From Xanthobacteraceae bacterium (lineage in GTDB: Bacteria > Pseudomonadota > Alphaproteobacteria > Rhizobiales > Xanthobacteraceae), in the NCBI GenBank assembly GCA_019635635.1, contig JAHBZB010000001.1, forward strand, positions 1,612,001-1,676,000: DNA of 64,000 nt, in the 5' to 3' direction. This document shows, in pieces, positions 15,308-23,482 of the stretch; positions within the stretch are counted from its first letter, which is position 1; each line of letters begins with the position of its first letter. A model generated the notes under the pieces. The model worked only from the letters and a program-made list of their open reading frames with translations. It was not told the DNA's origin and made no database searches. The position numbers and the translations under genes are program-made.

Positions 15308-15673
15308 ATGAACACCCTACGCAAGAAGCTTACCGCGATCGCCGTTGCCGGTACTGTCGGTGCCAGTGCGCTCGCGACCACTTCGGTTCCGGTTTCGGCG
15401 GCGCCTGTTGCGCCGAGCCAGAATTCGGTGAAGCAGACGGCGCCGCAGCAGACCGATAATGTCCGCTGGCGTCGTGGCGGATGGGTCGCGCCTGCGATCG
15501 CCCTCGGCGTGATCGGCGCGATTGCGGCGAACAGCTACCATCGCCGGTACTACCGTCCGTATTATGGTCCGTATTCGTACTATGGGCCGACTTACTACAG
15601 AGGCTACTACCCGGCCTATTACGGCGCTCCGTTCGTCCCGGGCCCGTATCGCTACGGTCATCCGGGCTGGTAA
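15308..15673 (+). CDS. Secreted Tyr-rich protein
   Basis: AAGGAGG lies 5 nt before MNTLRKKL. A signal peptide (to about residue 31) precedes a linker, one hydrophobic segment (VAPAIALGVIGAIAAN) and a tail where Tyr, Pro and Gly dominate (HRRYYRPYYGPYSYYGPTYY). Similar proteins are common in Hyphomicrobiales and are probably envelope-associated. A terminator follows. Confidence 0.7.
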   Translation: MNTLRKKLTAIAVAGTVGASALATTSVPVSAAPVAPSQNSVKQTAPQQTDNVRWRRGGWVAPAIALGVIGAIAANSYHRRYYRPYYGPYSYYGPTYYRGYYPAYYGAPFVPGPYRYGHPGW

Positions 15674-15688
15674 ACGGGAAATCTGAAG

Positions 15689-15723
15689 TCGGGGCACGCG
15701 AGCGATCGCGCGCCCCGATTTTC
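15689..15723 (+). terminator. Terminator of the Tyr-rich protein gene
   Basis: TCGGGGC and GCCCCGA enclose a further self-complementary GCGAGCGATCGCGC segment, followed by TTTTC. Confidence 0.75.
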
Positions 15724-15762
15724 TTTGCGCCGTTTGCGCGCGCAGTCTAGAAAGCGCGCGCC

Positions 15763-16347
15763 ATGGACAGCGACGATCTCATTTATTCCTACAAGCCGCG
15801 CCTGATGGGCCCCGCTTACGAATTCCGTCTTAGCAAAGACGGTCTCGACTGGAGCATCGGCGCGCGCACGGGCCGCATCAGCTATCCGATGATCCGGCAC
15901 ATCCGGCTCGGCTACAAACCGACCAACATGGCAAGCGCGCGCTACATCGCGGAAATCTGGCCGCTCAACGCGCCGAAGATCGCGCTGCATTCGGTGTCGG
16001 CGCAGTCGCTCGTAGATATGGCGGATCAAGGAAAAGACTATTCGCGATTCCTGCGCGAACTTCACGCCCGAGTGAAAGCGGCGACTTCGGATTGCGTCTA
16101 CGACATCGGCTTTCCCGCATGGCGCTGGTGGCCGTCTGCAATCGTCGGCGTCGGCGTTCTTGCTGCCGTCGCTTACGTCATCGTGCAGGCGGTGTTCGCC
16201 GCGCAATACTGGATGGCCGCGATCATCACGCTCGTCGGCGTGTGGTTCGTCTGGCAGATCTGGAATATCGTTATGCGCAATCGTCCACGACGCTATGCGC
16301 CGGACGCAATTCCCGAAGATATTCTTCCCAGCGTGAAGGCGTTCTAG
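15763..16347 (+). CDS. 194-residue membrane protein, unknown
   Basis: The N-terminal soluble part (about 120 residues) contains GRISYPMIRHIRLGYKPTNM and resembles a PH-like fold by eye only. Two transmembrane helices follow (about residues 126-148 and 150-170), and the end is polar. No operon partner is evident. Confidence 0.65.
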   Translation: MDSDDLIYSYKPRLMGPAYEFRLSKDGLDWSIGARTGRISYPMIRHIRLGYKPTNMASARYIAEIWPLNAPKIALHSVSAQSLVDMADQGKDYSRFLRELHARVKAATSDCVYDIGFPAWRWWPSAIVGVGVLAAVAYVIVQAVFAAQYWMAAIITLVGVWFVWQIWNIVMRNRPRRYAPDAIPEDILPSVKAF

Positions 16348-16533
16348 TTTCTAGTTTGTCAAAGAACGCTGTCACCCATAAGTAACGCTTACGCGTCTAT
16401 CTAAATTAGTTTCGCGCGGAAGCCGTAATTTTACGCAGGAATTACCGTCCCCGCGTTGTTGGCAATCCAGCTTTCCACGATGCTCCGTGTCGAACGCGCA
16501 ACCAATAATGCGCGTCAAGCTGGGGAAACGACG

Positions 16534-18192
16534 ATGTGGGATCAACATTATAATCCGCTCAACAGTACGATGCTGTCGACGCTCGCGGCCGCGATTCCGG
16601 TCGTAACGCTGCTCGTTCTGATCGCATCCAATAAAGTGAAGGCGCATATCGCGGCGATCATCGCCCTGATTGTCGCCAATCTCGTCGCCATTTTCATCTT
16701 CACGATGCCGGCGGGACTTTCGCTGCGCGCAACCGTGCTCGGCGCCGTTACCGGTTTCTTTCCGATCGGATGGATCGTGCTGAACGTCATTTTTCTATAC
16801 CGGCTTACGGTGGAGAAGGGTGCGTTCGAGACGTTGCAGAATACGATCGGCGGCATCTCAAACGATCGGCGCATTCAGCTTCTTTTGATTGCGTTCGCAT
16901 TCGGCGCTTTCTTCGAAGGCGCGTCCGGATTCGGCACGCCGGTTGCCGTCACCGGCGCGATCCTGATCGGTCTCGGTTTCTCGCCGCTCGCGGCGTCGGG
17001 CCTTTCGCTGATTGCGAATACAGCCCCGGTCGCGTTCGGTGCGCTCGGCACACCCATTCAGGGCCTGTCCAGCGTGACGGGTATCGATCCGTTCCTGCTC
17101 GGCGCGATGGTCGGACGCCAGTTGCCGTTCTTTTCGCTGCTGGTGCCGTTCTGGCTGATCTGGGTCTTCGCGGGATGGCGCGGCATGATTCAGATCTGGC
17201 CGGCAATCCTTGTGACGGGCATTTCCTTCGCCGTGCCGCAATTCCTGATCTCGAACTTCGTCAATCCGTGGATCGTCGATATCGGCGCGTCGCTGATCTC
17301 GATGGCCTGCCTGATCGGCTTCCTGCAAATCTGGAAGCCGAAGGAAGTCTGGACCTCGCCCGCGCTGCGCACGAAGGACGACTCCGCAAAGGGCCGTCCG
17401 GCGCCGAAGGTTTCGACCAAGAAGCCGACGACCGGCGAAGTGTGGATGTCGCTGCTGCCATGGATCATCGTCTGCGCGATCCTGCTTTTGTGGGGCACGA
17501 ACTGGTTCAAGGCGCACGTCAATCCGTGGGCGACCTGGAACTACGCGGTGCCTGATCTGCACAACATGATCAACAAGGTTGCGCCGATTGTTGCAAAGCC
17601 GACGCCGGAAGGAGCGGTCTTCTCTTTCACGTGGCTCAGCTACACCGGCTCGGGCATGTTGATCGCCGCGATCATCGCGGGGCTGTTGATGGGCTTCTCG
17701 CCGGTGCGGATCGTGAAGGAGTACGGCAAGACGATCAAAGTCTGCGCTTACTCGCTGATCACGATCGCGGCGATGCTTGCGATCGGCACGCTCACGCGCC
17801 TTTCGGGAATCGATGCAACGCTCGGCCTCGCATTCGCGAGCGCCGGCGTGCTGTATCCGTTCTTCGGGACATTGCTCGGCTGGCTCGGCGTCGCGCTGAC
17901 CGGCTCCGATACCGCATCGAACGTGCTGTTCGGCAATCTGCAGAAGATCACCTCGGAGCAACTCGGACTTTCGCCGATCCTCATGGGTGCGGCGAACTCC
18001 TCCGGCGGCGTCATGGGCAAGATGATCGATGCACAGTCGATTGTGGTCGCTTCGACCGCGACCAACTGGTTCGGACACGAAGGCACGATCCTGCGCTTCG
18101 TGTTCTGGCATTCGATCGCGCTCGCGTGTCTCGTGGGCATGCTCGTGATGCTGCAAGCCTATGTGTTTACGGGAATGATCGTTACGCCGTAA
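16534..18192 (+). CDS. lctP: L-lactate permease (LctP family)
   Basis: The 552-residue, very hydrophobic protein has the LctP hallmarks AFFEGASGFGTPVAVTGAIL, NTAPVAFGALGTPI and, near the end, LTGSDTASNVLFGNLQ. It would import lactate (and possibly glycolate) by proton symport across the inner membrane. MWDQHYNPLN is chosen because GGGGA lies 8 nt upstream. No lactate dehydrogenase gene is adjacent. A strong terminator follows 17 nt after the stop. Confidence 0.92.
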   Translation: MWDQHYNPLNSTMLSTLAAAIPVVTLLVLIASNKVKAHIAAIIALIVANLVAIFIFTMPAGLSLRATVLGAVTGFFPIGWIVLNVIFLYRLTVEKGAFETLQNTIGGISNDRRIQLLLIAFAFGAFFEGASGFGTPVAVTGAILIGLGFSPLAASGLSLIANTAPVAFGALGTPIQGLSSVTGIDPFLLGAMVGRQLPFFSLLVPFWLIWVFAGWRGMIQIWPAILVTGISFAVPQFLISNFVNPWIVDIGASLISMACLIGFLQIWKPKEVWTSPALRTKDDSAKGRPAPKVSTKKPTTGEVWMSLLPWIIVCAILLLWGTNWFKAHVNPWATWNYAVPDLHNMINKVAPIVAKPTPEGAVFSFTWLSYTGSGMLIAAIIAGLLMGFSPVRIVKEYGKTIKVCAYSLITIAAMLAIGTLTRLSGIDATLGLAFASAGVLYPFFGTLLGWLGVALTGSDTASNVLFGNLQKITSEQLGLSPILMGAANSSGGVMGKMIDAQSIVVASTATNWFGHEGTILRFVFWHSIALACLVGMLVMLQAYVFTGMIVTP

Positions 18193-18209
18193 GCCGACAA
18201 ACTACTGTT

Positions 18210-18249
18210 GCCGCGCAGTCTTTGGTCGGACTGCGCGGCATTTTTTTTT
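18210..18249 (+). terminator. Strong Rho-independent terminator after lctP
   Basis: GCCGCGCAGTC and GACTGCGCGGC form an 11-bp stem with an 8-nt loop, followed by nine or more T residues. It is one of the clearest terminators in the window. Confidence 0.93.
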
Positions 18250-18255
18250 GCGCTG

Positions 18256-18771
18256 TTATCCGTCGAGCGTTTTCGGCGTCAGGAACATCTCGAGACGGCC
18301 CACGGGCGGGCTCGTTTCCTTCCATGCACTCACCGGCAATTCGATCTCGGCCAGACCGCAGGTAGGATATTTTTTCTCGAGACGGCGGATGGCATCGGGA
18401 TCGCCCGATTTCGCAAAACTTCGTGCGAGACGCTCGATCCCGGGATTGTGGCCGACGAGGATCAGCGTTTCGGCATCGTCCGGCGCGGTGCGCACGTACT
18501 CGAGAATCGTCCGTTCGGTCGCGGCGTAAAGCCCGTTTTCCTCCCGCGCCGGTATCTTCTTTCGAAACTGCGGTGAGGCCAGATCCCAGGTCTCGCGGGT
18601 GCGGAGCGCCGCCGAAATCATTGCAAAATCGGGCACGAATCCGGCGCGCACGATGGCTTTGCCCATCTCCTGCGCGTCACGCCGGCCCCGGTCGGCAAGC
18701 GGACGCATGGCGTCGTCGGTCCCATCCGGCCAATCGGATTTGGCGTGGCGCAAAAGCAGCAGGCGGCGCAT
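18256..18771 (-). CDS. SixA-like histidine phosphatase
   Basis: The 171-residue protein begins MRRLLLLRHAKSDW, the RHG/RHA catalytic motif of the phosphoglycerate-mutase-like phosphatase superfamily in the form typical of SixA. A second catalytic histidine lies in LVGHNPGIERLA. SixA dephosphorylates phosphohistidine on phosphotransfer proteins; the substrate here is unknown. AGGAA lies 5 nt before the chosen ATG; the longer frame to 18840 would overlap the divergent oxidoreductase gene. Confidence 0.88.
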   Translation of the reverse strand: MRRLLLLRHAKSDWPDGTDDAMRPLADRGRRDAQEMGKAIVRAGFVPDFAMISAALRTRETWDLASPQFRKKIPAREENGLYAATERTILEYVRTAPDDAETLILVGHNPGIERLARSFAKSGDPDAIRRLEKKYPTCGLAEIELPVSAWKETSPPVGRLEMFLTPKTLDG

Positions 18772-18838
18772 GAAGGTTCCTCGACAGCGAGCGAAGGTCT
18801 GTTTATCAGGTTTGGCGGAGGCCGGTCCCGGTAATCTC

Positions 18839-20128
18839 ATGACTCCTGCACAGACATATTACGAAGCCTCTTCGTCGCCGTTCTCCGCGCGGCAGCAACT
18901 CGTGCATGACGTCGATACCGATGTTTGCATAATCGGCGGGGGCTTCGCGGGACTTTGGACCGCACGCGCGTTGCAGCGGCGGCACAAGGATGTGGTGCTG
19001 ATCGAGCGGCGGCAGATCGCGTCCGGCGCGTCGGGAAAGAATGGCGGTTTCGTGTCCGCCGGTTTCAATCAAAGCATGTCCGCGATCTTCGCGCGGGTCG
19101 GCGCGGATCATGCACGCGCACTCTACCGGCTCTCGCGGCAGGGCGTCGATATCGTGCGCGAGGAAACCAGGCTCGGATTTCCCGGCATCAATCTGACGAC
19201 GGGTTATATAAAAGCCGCGGTGGAAGACGATGCCGAAGGCATCCAGCGCCGTGCGGAATGGTATGCGCGCGAACTCGACCACGACATGGAATACTGGCCG
19301 ACGGAGCGGGTGCGCGACGCGCTTCGTACCGGCGATTATTTTCAGGCGATGAATGAGCGGGATGCCTTTCACATCCATCCGCTCAATCTCGCTCATGCGT
19401 TGGCACAGGAAATCGAACGCAGCGGCGGCAAGATTTACGAGGATACGCCTGCGCTCGACGCCGACATAGACGGCGTGCGCAAGATCGTGAATACGCCGCG
19501 CGGCAAGGTGCGCGCCGAACACATCGTATTTTGCGGTAATTATTTTCCGGGCAGCGCGTTTCCGGAACTGGCGAGAACCGTATTTCCGGTCGCGACCTAT
19601 CTCGGCGTGACGCGGCCTTTGGGTGGGAAGATCGCCGACGCAATCCGCTTCGACGGCTGCATTCAGGACGAACGTAATGCGTTCAACTACTACCGCCAGA
19701 TTGGTGATCGCATCCTATGGGGGGCGGGAATTTCGATGAACCTGAAGCGCCCGCTCTATCTCGAGAACGACCTGCAAGAGCGCATCGCCGCGGTTTATCC
19801 GCAGCTTGCCGGTGCCGCGATCGAATCCGCGTGGAGCGGCAACATGGGCTTTTCTATCCACCGTATGCCGCAAATCGGCATGTTGCAGCCCGGCGCGTGG
19901 ATTGCGGGCGCGTTCGGCGGGCAGGGGCTGAATACGACGGCGATTGCGGGCGAATTGATTGCCTCGGCCATCGCGGAGAAGGACGACCGCTGGCGGCTTT
20001 TTATCCCGTTCGGGCTGGTGTGGGCCGGCGGTTGGTTCGGCAAGGCGTTCGCGCAGGTCAACTGGTGGTCGCGCAAACTGCGCGACCGCATCGACGACGC
20101 GCGAAAGAAAAGCCGGAAAGCCGCCTGA
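18839..20128 (+). CDS. FAD-dependent amine/amino-acid oxidase (DAO family)
   Basis: The 429-residue protein has the Rossmann FAD motif VCIIGGGFAGLWTARAL near residue 30, then IERRQIASGASGKNGGF, and a C-terminal GGQGLNTTAIAGELIA typical of the DAO group. It resembles gamma-glutamylputrescine oxidase-like enzymes, which oxidise secondary amines. There is no puu gene cluster, so the substrate is open. It is divergent from the phosphatase gene with 67 nt between starts. The start ATG has no strong ribosome site. Confidence 0.85.
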   Translation: MTPAQTYYEASSSPFSARQQLVHDVDTDVCIIGGGFAGLWTARALQRRHKDVVLIERRQIASGASGKNGGFVSAGFNQSMSAIFARVGADHARALYRLSRQGVDIVREETRLGFPGINLTTGYIKAAVEDDAEGIQRRAEWYARELDHDMEYWPTERVRDALRTGDYFQAMNERDAFHIHPLNLAHALAQEIERSGGKIYEDTPALDADIDGVRKIVNTPRGKVRAEHIVFCGNYFPGSAFPELARTVFPVATYLGVTRPLGGKIADAIRFDGCIQDERNAFNYYRQIGDRILWGAGISMNLKRPLYLENDLQERIAAVYPQLAGAAIESAWSGNMGFSIHRMPQIGMLQPGAWIAGAFGGQGLNTTAIAGELIASAIAEKDDRWRLFIPFGLVWAGGWFGKAFAQVNWWSRKLRDRIDDARKKSRKAA

Positions 20129-20166
20129 CGCTTTACAGTATGCGCCCGATCAACTCGAATAAAAAA

Positions 20167-20973
20167 TTATCGAGCTAACTCGCCGAAATTTACGTTGAAC
20201 GCTTTCTCTAGATATGCGCGTGTCCTTGGTTGGTTATTGAGTGACGCGCGGACGTTGGCAGTCATGAAGTAACTCTTGCTAGATTTTGCTTCGCTCGCGG
20301 GTACTGACTTAATCCATTTAACCAACGCGACATACTCGCACTTCTGATCGCTGTGTATATTGTTGTTCATTTTTTTACACTTGAGCGGAAGATCAATGAG
20401 CGGTCGTCCATTTATTCTTACATCTCGAATAGGGCGCGCCTTCTCTGCTATTTGGCCAATTCCAACATAGCCCTTACCTTTAAGGTATGCGGTAAAAATA
20501 TCTCCAACATTGAATCCAAGAATTGCTCTCGCCCACTGTCGTCCTTGACCTGCCGATATGAAGTTGAATTTTCTATAATCTTCCCATTGGCGATGCTCGC
20601 CCTGACCAACGTTGTAATAATAAATACCTGATTTGAAATCGAAGCCGGGCAAATCAATATGTAATGTATCGTGCGGTCTGAATTTGTTGGCGAAATGACC
20701 GGTAGCGATATTAGTAAGAGATTTTCCGAGCTTATAGAGAAGCGTTTTTTCGATAAGTAATGCCTCGGCCTCGGTAAGTCCCTTCGCTATGACGCGGACG
20801 ATGGGTTGCGAGCCAGATTTTAGGATTGCCTCAATTCGTCTTGTCTTTGCGGAATCGCCTTTGGCTGAGAGATGTGCGTCTTTTCGCGAATCTTTTCCTT
20901 TCCCATAATAAAACTCCTCGAAGTTTCGAGGGTCGATATAAACGTAAACGTAGTAGTCCATAGATAAAGTCAT
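20167..20973 (-). CDS. GIY-YIG nuclease-like protein with C-terminal PUA/EVE-like domain
   Basis: The 268-residue protein starts with a GIY-YIG fold: YYVYVYIDPRN (GIY strand), FYYGKGKDSRKDAHL (YIG strand and Arg), and a likely metal-binding Glu in EAEALLIEKTLL. From about residue 125, RKFNFISAGQGRQWAR, FNVGDIFTAYLKGKGYVGIG and AEKARPIRDV match my picture of PUA/EVE-like modules in DNA-modification sensors. This architecture would suit a modification-dependent restriction or defence protein, but that is inference. The DNA is clearly AT-richer than its surroundings. Its ATG follows the moxR stop directly (TAAATG), with the end of moxR (GAGGG) as ribosome site. A second ATG lies four codons in. 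Confidence 0.75.
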   Translation of the reverse strand: MTLSMDYYVYVYIDPRNFEEFYYGKGKDSRKDAHLSAKGDSAKTRRIEAILKSGSQPIVRVIAKGLTEAEALLIEKTLLYKLGKSLTNIATGHFANKFRPHDTLHIDLPGFDFKSGIYYYNVGQGEHRQWEDYRKFNFISAGQGRQWARAILGFNVGDIFTAYLKGKGYVGIGQIAEKARPIRDVRINGRPLIDLPLKCKKMNNNIHSDQKCEYVALVKWIKSVPASEAKSSKSYFMTANVRASLNNQPRTRAYLEKAFNVNFGELAR

Positions 20974-21816
20974 TTAACCCTCGCGGCGCGCGAGGAAGGC
21001 GAGCCGCTCGAAGAGGTGAACGTCCTGTTCGTTTTTCAAGAGCGCGCCGTGCAGCGGCGGGATCAGCTTTTTTGGGTCGCGCTCGCGCAGCGTCTCGGGG
21101 CCGATGTCCTCGACCATGAGCAATTTCAGCCAGTCAAGCAGCTCGGAAGTTGAAGGCTTTTTCTTGAGGCCCGGTACTTCGCGGATCTCGTAGAACATGC
21201 GCAGCGCTTCGGCGACCAGACGCTGCTTGATGCCGGGGAAGTGGACTTCGACGATCGCGCGCATCGTGTCGGCGTCGGGGAAGCGGATGTAGTGGAAGAA
21301 GCAGCGGCGCAGGAAAGCGTCCGGCAATTCCTTCTCGTTGTTTGAGGTAATCACGATGATCGGGCGCTTCGCGGCCTTGATCGTTTCGCCGGTCTCGTAA
21401 ACATGGAATTCCATGCGGTCGAGTTCCTGCAACAAGTCATTCGGAAACTCGATGTCGGCCTTGTCGATTTCGTCGATCAGGAGCAGCGGACGCTCCGCCG
21501 ACGTGAATGCATCCCAGAGCTTGCCGCGCTTGATGTAATTTTTGATTTCGGAGACGCGCGGGTCGCCGAGCTGGCTGTCGCGCAGGCGCGCGACCGCATC
21601 ATACTCATATAAGCCCTGTGCGGCCTTGGTGGTGGACTTGATGTGCCACTCGATCAGCGGCGCCTTGATTGCGCGCGCGACTTCCGCCGCGAGCACGGTC
21701 TTGCCGGTGCCGGGCTCGCCCTTGATCAGTAGCGGGCGCTCGAGCGCGATCGCGGCATTGACCGCAACTTTGAGATCGTCGGCTGCGACGTAGCTCTTGG
21801 TACCTTCAAAACGCAT
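20974..21816 (-). CDS. MoxR-family AAA+ ATPase
   Basis: The 280-residue protein has Walker A GEPGTGKT (near residue 37), Walker B LLLIDEIDKAD, and sensor 1 IVITSNNEKELPDAFLRRC. MoxR ATPases work with VWA proteins in chaperone-like or metal-centre maturation. The expected VWA gene is not adjacent; the likely partner is at 4839-6020 on the other strand, and the position behind moxR is held by the GIY-YIG gene. Confidence 0.92.
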   Translation of the reverse strand: MRFEGTKSYVAADDLKVAVNAAIALERPLLIKGEPGTGKTVLAAEVARAIKAPLIEWHIKSTTKAAQGLYEYDAVARLRDSQLGDPRVSEIKNYIKRGKLWDAFTSAERPLLLIDEIDKADIEFPNDLLQELDRMEFHVYETGETIKAAKRPIIVITSNNEKELPDAFLRRCFFHYIRFPDADTMRAIVEVHFPGIKQRLVAEALRMFYEIREVPGLKKKPSTSELLDWLKLLMVEDIGPETLRERDPKKLIPPLHGALLKNEQDVHLFERLAFLARREG

Positions 21817-21910
21817 TTCCGGCTCCGGGATTTCTCAAGGCGGCGCACCCTATGGGCGTCGTCCGTCACGGGCAAGGCGGTAATCCGGCAATCCGTTTTT
21901 GCGCGTTCCG

Positions 21911-21946
21911 CCCGGCAGAACTTGCCGGGACGGCAAAGCCTGCCGT
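21911..21946 (+). promoter_or_regulatory. Tandem ftr-like operators upstream of flgE
   Basis: Two adjacent inverted repeats, CCCGGCA-GAACT-TGCCGGG (21911-21929) and ACGGCA-AAGCC-TGCCGT (21930-21946), share the core GGCA-N5-TGCC. They lie about 100-120 bp upstream of the start expected from the sigma-54 element at 22011. That is the geometry of FlbD enhancer (ftr) sites in Caulobacter. Confidence 0.7.
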
Positions 21947-22010
21947 CCGGCAGCAGCCCCACTGGAATAAATAATATAATTATTTCAATGGCTTAACTCG
22001 TGATTGATGC

Positions 22011-22025
22011 TGGCATGCCCATTGC
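22011..22025 (+). promoter_or_regulatory. Sigma-54 promoter of flgE-flgK-flgL
   Basis: TGGCATGCCCATTGC keeps the invariant GG and GC 12 nt apart and matches the consensus TGGCACG-N4-TTGC at most positions. It ends 51 nt before the flgE ATG. Confidence 0.85.
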
Positions 22026-22076
22026 CAATTGGTCGTGGGGCCCGCACGCGCGCGGCCGGGATTTCGGAGGAGTGTA

Positions 22077-23459
22077 ATGGGTATCTTCGGTGCAATGACG
22101 AACGCGGTTGGCGGTCTGCAGGCGCAGTCCTACGCGCTCGAAAACATCTCGGGCAATATCGCAAATTCGCAGACCACCGGGTTCAAGCGCGTTGATACGA
22201 GCTTCGCCGACATGGTCGCGAGCTCCAGCGCCAAGCGCCAGTCCTCCGGCGGCGTGGTCGCGCTCTCGCGCCAGACCAATAACGTGCAGGGCGACATTCA
22301 GACCGCCGGCGTCGATACCTACATGGCGATCAAGGGCGATGGCTACTTCGTCGTGCAGAAGCCTTCCGCTTTCCCCGACGGGCAGCCAACCTTCGTCGGC
22401 GTCGATCTCTATACCCGCCGCGGCGATTTCGAGCTCGACAAGAACGGCTATCTCGTCAACGGCTCGGGCTATTACCTGAAAGCGCTGCGGGTCGATCCGA
22501 CTACCGGCAACACCGTCGGCAGCGTGCCGGAAGTGCTGCAATTCACCAATGACTTCCTGCCGTCGCAGACCACGACGATCATCGAATATCGCGCGAACCT
22601 GGCGAGCCTGCCGCGCAACCAGTCCTACACCAACGCGCCCGACACGCCGGGCAGCGAACTTCTCGTGCCCGGCGCGTTCACCGGCAGCGATCCTCGCGCT
22701 TCGGGCGATGGCACCGTGGAAGGCGCGGACGTCAACACCTTCCTCGAGCAATCGGTGGCCGGCGGCGCGGTCACGGTTTACGACGCGCTCGGCAATGAAG
22801 TGAACGTGCAACTGCGCTGGGTGAAGACGGATTCGGCTGCGACCGGCACCAGCGACACCTGGGAACTGTTTTACCAGACCAATTCGAATCCGGGCACGAC
22901 CGATGTCGCGTGGCAGAACGTGGGCCAGGTCTATGAATTCAACGCGAGCGGCATTCTCACGCCGAACATTCCGGCGGTGACGATCACCGGGCTTACCGTC
23001 AACGGTGTCGTGATCGGCGACGTCATTCTTTCGCACGGCAACGCCGGTGTCACGCAATTCGCCGACGCGAACGGCGTCGCTAAAGTGAACCTCCTGACCC
23101 AGAACGGCTACGCGGCGGGCGAACTGCAATCGATCGCGGTGAACGACAAGGGCCGCATCGTCGCGAGCTATTCGAACGGCCGCTCGATCGACATTGCCGA
23201 GATTCCGCTGGCAAGCTTCCTCGGCGACAACGCCTTGAAGCGTCTCGACGGCGGCGCATTCGAGGCGACCTCGGAATCGGGGCCTGCGATCTACGGCGCA
23301 TCCGGGCAGATCGTTGGCAAGTCGCTGGAAGGCTCAAATACGGACATAGCGGACGAGTTCACGAAACTGATCGTGACGCAGCAGGCTTATGCCGCGAACA
23401 CCCGGATCGTGACTACGGCCGACCAGATGTTGCAGGAAACGATCAACATGATCCGCTAA
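22077..23459 (+). CDS. flgE: Flagellar hook protein FlgE
   Basis: The 460-residue protein has the N-terminal rod/hook signature (MGIFGAMTNAVGGL, ISGNIANSQTTGFKRVD) and the matching C-terminal helix (VTQQAYAANTRIVTTADQMLQETINMIR region). It polymerises into the flexible hook joining basal body and filament, exported by the flagellar type III system. GGAGG lies 6 nt before the ATG; the frame to 22029 is not used. It is the first gene of a flgE-flgK-flgL operon behind a sigma-54 element. Confidence 0.95.
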   Translation: MGIFGAMTNAVGGLQAQSYALENISGNIANSQTTGFKRVDTSFADMVASSSAKRQSSGGVVALSRQTNNVQGDIQTAGVDTYMAIKGDGYFVVQKPSAFPDGQPTFVGVDLYTRRGDFELDKNGYLVNGSGYYLKALRVDPTTGNTVGSVPEVLQFTNDFLPSQTTTIIEYRANLASLPRNQSYTNAPDTPGSELLVPGAFTGSDPRASGDGTVEGADVNTFLEQSVAGGAVTVYDALGNEVNVQLRWVKTDSAATGTSDTWELFYQTNSNPGTTDVAWQNVGQVYEFNASGILTPNIPAVTITGLTVNGVVIGDVILSHGNAGVTQFADANGVAKVNLLTQNGYAAGELQSIAVNDKGRIVASYSNGRSIDIAEIPLASFLGDNALKRLDGGAFEATSESGPAIYGASGQIVGKSLEGSNTDIADEFTKLIVTQQAYAANTRIVTTADQMLQETINMIR

Positions 23460-23482
23460 CCGCGGACAAAGGCGAGTAAGCA

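Noticed and set aside
16858-18156. 432-codon minus-strand frame opposite lctP
   Set aside because: Antisense shadow with His/Arg/Asp-rich product; lctP is unmistakable on the other strand.
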